Origin: Methanobrevibacter_A sp964547125
GTDB taxonomy: Archaea > Methanobacteriota > Methanobacteria > Methanobacteriales > Methanobacteriaceae
Length of the DNA stretch: 26,555 nt
NCBI GenBank assembly: GCA_964547125.1
Contig: CAZJLS010000020.1
Location: 1-26,555, forward strand
Direction of reading: 5' to 3'
The position numbers and the translations under genes are program-made. Of this stretch, positions 23,558-26,555 are shown one piece after another (the first letter of the stretch is position 1; every line of letters begins with the position of its first letter). The notes under the pieces were generated by a model that saw only the letters and a program-made list of their open reading frames with translations, was not told the origin of the DNA and did not search any database.

Positions 23558-24541
23558 ATGGGTGTTAAATTTACAGATATTGTAGAAACAGAAAAAATTG
23601 AATTTAAATATCTTGAAAATAGAAGTGTTGCAATTGATGCATATAATACGCTTTATCAGTTTTTATCTGGGATTCGTCAAAGAAATGGAACTCCTTTAAT
23701 GGATGAAAATGGAAATATAACTTCTCATCTTAGTGGAATTTTATACAGAACTTCTTCCATAGTTGAAAAAGGAATAAAACCAATTTTTGTCTTTGATGGT
23801 AAGCACTCTGATTTTAAATCAGAAACTGTTGAAAAAAGAAGAGAAATACGGGAAGAATCTGAAAAAGAATGGAAAAAAGCATTAGAAGAAGGGGATGAAG
23901 AAAAAGCCCGTAAATTTGCAATGAGATCTTCTAAATTATCACCATACATTATAGAATCAAGTAAAAAATTATTGGAATTGTTAGGGATACCTTATGTTCA
24001 AGCAAATTGCGAAGGTGAAGCACAAGCATCATATATGGTTCAAAATGGGGATGCATGGGCAGTAGCATCCCAAGATTATGATTGTTTATTATTTGGTTCT
24101 CCTCGAACAGTAAGAAATATGACTATTAGTGGAGGATTATCAAAACTTGAGTTTATGAATCTTAAAAAAATTTTAAATAATTTAGAATTAACACGTGAAC
24201 AATTAATTGATGTTGCAATATTGGTAGGAACAGATTTCAATCCTGGAGTTAAAGGAATAGGTGCTAAAACTGGATTAAAATTAATTAAAAAGAATACATT
24301 AGAAGAAATTCTAAAGAATAAGGGAATAACTCCAAGTGTTGATTTGGATACTTTAAGAAATATATTTTTGACTCATGAAGTAAATACAGACTATGATATT
24401 AAATGGAAAAAAGTAGATTATGATGGTTTAATAGATTTTATGTGTAATGAACATAGTTTTTCAGAAAATAGGGTAATTAACTCTGCAGATAAATTGAAAA
24501 AATTAAGTTCATCCCAAAGAAGTCTTGAAGATTGGTTTTAA
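23558..24541 (+). CDS. fen: Flap endonuclease 1
   Basis: A 327-residue archaeal FEN1, which cuts 5' flaps during Okazaki-fragment maturation and base-excision repair. The N-terminal G-V-K-F (no extension), D27 in I-D-A-Y-N, D80 in F-V-F-D-G, the two acids of C-E-G-E-A, S-Q-D-Y-D and G-T-D-F-N-P-G supply the two-metal site. The helix-hairpin-helix (G-V-K-G-I-G-A-K-T-G-L) follows. The extreme C-terminus Q-R-S-L-E-D-W-F (320-327) is a PCNA-binding PIP box. GAGG sits 8-9 bases upstream of the ATG. It is the last plus-strand gene; its stop overlaps the end of the convergent DUF2119 gene by 4 bases. Confidence 0.97.
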   Translation: MGVKFTDIVETEKIEFKYLENRSVAIDAYNTLYQFLSGIRQRNGTPLMDENGNITSHLSGILYRTSSIVEKGIKPIFVFDGKHSDFKSETVEKRREIREESEKEWKKALEEGDEEKARKFAMRSSKLSPYIIESSKKLLELLGIPYVQANCEGEAQASYMVQNGDAWAVASQDYDCLLFGSPRTVRNMTISGGLSKLEFMNLKKILNNLELTREQLIDVAILVGTDFNPGVKGIGAKTGLKLIKKNTLEEILKNKGITPSVDLDTLRNIFLTHEVNTDYDIKWKKVDYDGLIDFMCNEHSFSENRVINSADKLKKLSSSQRSLEDWF

Positions 24542-25194
24542 AAAGGAGAAAATTCTTCACTAAAAAATTCTTTAACATATTTTATAGCTAAATCAACTTG
24601 TTTTGGATACATTTTAGTAATTTTATTTTCATATTCTTTACGGGTATTTGATTTAGTTATTAAATATAAAAGAGACATAGCCACTTTTATAGATTTATTT
24701 TTATCAAAATTATATTCTTTTTTTGATTTTTCTAAATTGAAATTATTTTTAAATGATGGTATTTCAATAGTTTTACAAACACTATTTTTATTAATATATT
24801 TAAATCGTATTAATGGACTTACAGAGCTAACTAAGACATACTCTCCGCAATCTATAAGTGGGGGAATATTTTGGGTTTCAAATCGTGAATTTGAAGTTAA
24901 TTGTTTAAAATGAGTTATATTGTATGAGTGTAGTTCAGTGTAAAAATCAGGTTTATATTTTTTTATTAATTTTATTATGTTGTGTCCTTGTTTTGTTTTA
25001 TAAAATTCTTTATTTAATGTAGAAATGTAGGGGGTTTTTTCAAAATTGTAGATATAGGTTTGCCCTATACTAAAATCTTCATTATTTAGGAGTTTTATGA
25101 GTTCTATGGTAGTTTCACCTTCGTTACCATGAACTCCTCCTATTATAAGTTTTGTAGGGCCTTCTCCATTATCTACATGTTTAAAATATGCCAT
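24538..25194 (-). CDS. DUF2119 protein, succinylglutamate desuccinylase/M14-like
   Basis: A 218-residue archaeal protein that I place in DUF2119. It has the zinc-site pattern of the M14/aspartoacylase fold: G-G-V-H-G-N-E-G (about 19-26, H and E as ligands) and E-L-H-S-Y near residue 89 (third ligand), with strand I-I-G-G leading in. The C-terminal half is basic and helical. This suggests a metal-dependent amidohydrolase or carboxypeptidase, but the substrate is unknown and the second half lacks clear catalytic residues, notably the glutamate expected of M14 enzymes. The start lies 2 bases after the stop of the S-adenosylhomocysteine hydrolase gene, so the two are translated from one mRNA. Confidence 0.75.
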   Translation of the reverse strand: MAYFKHVDNGEGPTKLIIGGVHGNEGETTIELIKLLNNEDFSIGQTYIYNFEKTPYISTLNKEFYKTKQGHNIIKLIKKYKPDFYTELHSYNITHFKQLTSNSRFETQNIPPLIDCGEYVLVSSVSPLIRFKYINKNSVCKTIEIPSFKNNFNLEKSKKEYNFDKNKSIKVAMSLLYLITKSNTRKEYENKITKMYPKQVDLAIKYVKEFFSEEFSPF

Positions 25195-25196
25195 TA

Positions 25197-26447
25197 TTAT
25201 GTTCCTTGTTCCCAGTTTGCAAGGTATTCTTCTTGTGTGTCGCTTAGTGTGTCAATGCTTATTCCCATAGCTTTTAATTTGAGTTCTGCTACTTTGTAAT
25301 CGATTTTGTCTGGTGCTTTCATCACATCAATTGGTAATTCATTGTTTAATATGTATTTTGCTGAGAGTGCTTGTACTGCAAAACTCATATCCATAATTTC
25401 TGCTGGGTGGCCTTGACCTCTTGCAGCTGCAAGGTTAACTAGTCTTCCGTCTGCTAGTAAGTATAGTTTTCTTCCATCTTCCATTTCAAACATTTCTATA
25501 CTTTCACGGACTTCGCTTATATTTTTGGATTGGTCTTCTAGGTCTTTTCTATTGATTTCTACATTGAAGTGTCCTGAGTTTGCAAGTAAACATCCATCTT
25601 TCATGTATTTGAAGTCGTCACCTTTTATAATGTCGATGTTTCCTGTTACGGTTATGATTAGGTCTGCTATTTTGACGGCTTCTCTTATTTTCATCACTCT
25701 GTATCCATCCATTCTTGCTTCTAATGCTCTTATTGGGTCGATTTCAGTCACTATGACATTAGCTCCTAATCCTGCTGCACGAGATGCGACTCCTCGTCCA
25801 CACCATCCGTATCCACATACTACAACATTTTTTCCAGCGATTAGCATGTTTGTTGTTCCCATTATTGCATCTAATGAGGATTGTCCAGTACCGTATCTGT
25901 TATCGAATAGGTATTTTGTGTATGCATCGTTTACTGCGATTACTGGGAATTTTAATGCTTTGTCTTTTGACATTCCTTCTAGACGGTGTACTCCTGTGGT
26001 TGTTTCTTCACATGCTCCTTTGATTTTGTCTATTAGTTTTGGATATTTGTTGTGTATTTGAAGTATCATATCTGCTCCGTCGTCTATTATTATGTCTGGT
26101 TTGTGGCTTAGAACATTGTCGATTGCTTCATAGTATTCTTCGTCTGTCTGTTCTCTCCATCCATATATATTTAGTCCAAGTGATGCTGCACCTGCTGCTG
26201 CATCGTCGTGTGTGGATAGGGGATTGCATCCAGTCATTGCTACTTCCGCTCCACCTGCTTGTAATGTTAATCCTAAGTTTACTGTTTTTGGTTCTAAATG
26301 TAAGCATGATCCTATTACTATTCCTTCAAATGGTTTTGTTTCTTCGAATTCTTTTTTTATATGTTCTAGTACGGGCATGTGTTTTTGTACCCATTCTATT
26401 TTTTTTATTCCTTCTTTAGCAAGGTTAATGTCTTTAATGTTACTCAT
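25197..26447 (-). CDS. ahcY: Adenosylhomocysteinase / S-inosylhomocysteine hydrolase
   Basis: A 416-residue member of the S-adenosylhomocysteine hydrolase family, which splits the by-product of methyl transfer into homocysteine and a nucleoside. Visible: the substrate domain with C-L-H-L-E-P-K-T, G-C-N-P-L-S-T-H-D-D, E-E-T-T-T-G-V-H-R-L, then N-D-A-Y-T-K-Y-L-F-D-N-R-Y-G-T-G-Q-S, the NAD motif G-Y-G-W-C-G-R-G (about 213-220) and the end L-A-A-A-R-G-Q-G-H-P. The eukaryotic C-terminal Lys-Tyr tail is absent, as in archaea. In Methanocaldococcus the orthologue prefers S-inosylhomocysteine; that may hold here. GTGAT lies before the ATG. The promoter would lie in the last 100 bases of the window, which are T-rich. 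Confidence 0.95.
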   Translation of the reverse strand: MSNIKDINLAKEGIKKIEWVQKHMPVLEHIKKEFEETKPFEGIVIGSCLHLEPKTVNLGLTLQAGGAEVAMTGCNPLSTHDDAAAGAASLGLNIYGWREQTDEEYYEAIDNVLSHKPDIIIDDGADMILQIHNKYPKLIDKIKGACEETTTGVHRLEGMSKDKALKFPVIAVNDAYTKYLFDNRYGTGQSSLDAIMGTTNMLIAGKNVVVCGYGWCGRGVASRAAGLGANVIVTEIDPIRALEARMDGYRVMKIREAVKIADLIITVTGNIDIIKGDDFKYMKDGCLLANSGHFNVEINRKDLEDQSKNISEVRESIEMFEMEDGRKLYLLADGRLVNLAAARGQGHPAEIMDMSFAVQALSAKYILNNELPIDVMKAPDKIDYKVAELKLKAMGISIDTLSDTQEEYLANWEQGT

Positions 26448-26555
26448 TATTAATCACTTTTTGTTAATTTTTTTGTATAATGGCTTTTTTTTATTATATT
26501 TTTACTATCTTTTTTATTTTTTAAATATTTTTTTAGTTTGAATTGGTTTTTTTAT

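Noticed and set aside
25525..26541. Several long plus-strand open frames opposite ahcY
   Set aside because: The opposite strand is a clearly conserved S-adenosylhomocysteine hydrolase; the frames are Leu/Ile/Cys-rich shadows without any recognisable domain.
1..26555. CRISPR array, insertion sequence or prophage
   Set aside because: No regularly spaced repeats, transposase or integrase motifs, terminal inverted repeats with target duplications, or phage genes were seen; the gene content is core archaeal housekeeping.

Overview
The window is a strongly AT-rich stretch of a methanogenic archaeon, most likely of the order Methanobacteriales (Methanosphaera or Methanobrevibacter-like). The support is archaeal-only information-processing genes (TBP, aIF6, L39e, L31e, L18a, S19e, RNase P component 4, PDCD5-like protein, prefoldin alpha, FEN1, AglB), homocitrate-synthase/homoaconitase genes of coenzyme B synthesis, a chorismate lyase of the DUF98 family, and GGTG/GGAG Shine-Dalgarno sites. 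I recognise no insertion sequence, phage gene, CRISPR array, tRNA or rRNA. Thirty protein genes fill the window and no gene-free stretch reaches 300 bases. The largest gaps (about 5573-5840, 9885-10120, 11790-12029, 14775-15062, 17220-17500 and 19624-19879) hold only AT-rich promoters, hairpins and T-tract terminators.

Layout. Positions 1-2046 (+): the 3' part of a class V aminotransferase, then a three-gene set of GerW/YtfJ-like protein, DUF2953 (YtfI-like) membrane-anchored protein and an unrecognised 84-residue protein. Positions 2032-5572 (-): ftsY, a dUTPase and a stand-alone acetolactate-synthase-like enzyme. Positions 5841-9884 (-): a translation and RNA operon in the order rnp4, yhbY, rps19e, PDCD5-like, PP-loop ATPase, rpl39e, rpl31e, eif6, rpl18a, pfdA. 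Rpl39e is a 51-residue gene at 7542-7697. Positions 10121-17219 (-): AK6/Fap7-type kinase, DRG-family GTPase, AglB oligosaccharyltransferase and topoisomerase I. Positions 17501-19623 (-): tbp followed closely by a SerB-type phosphatase fused to a long coiled coil. Positions 19880-24541 (+): CYTH protein, aksA-like, hacA-like, chorismate lyase and fen. Positions 24538-26447 (-): S-adenosyl/S-inosylhomocysteine hydrolase followed by a DUF2119 protein.

How the genes work together. The central block is one translation and protein-biogenesis neighbourhood: ribosomal proteins, the ribosome anti-association factor aIF6, tRNA 5' processing, chaperone hand-off and SRP-receptor targeting. The right-hand plus-strand block supplies cofactors of methanogenesis (7-mercaptoheptanoyl chain of coenzyme B, 4-hydroxybenzoate for methanopterin), and the last pair recycles the product of methyl transfer.

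Most notable observations: (a) the 84-residue third gene of the GerW-DUF2953 set keeps the spacing of the GerW core motif and may be a stripped-down GerW-like protein; (b) five copies of an F-x-S-x-hydrophobic-basic motif lie in the acidic N-terminal domain of FtsY; (c) the phosphatase/coiled-coil fusion next to tbp; (d) six TTG start codons supported by well-placed ribosome-binding sites; (e) several intergenic RNA hairpins, two overlapping stop codons.
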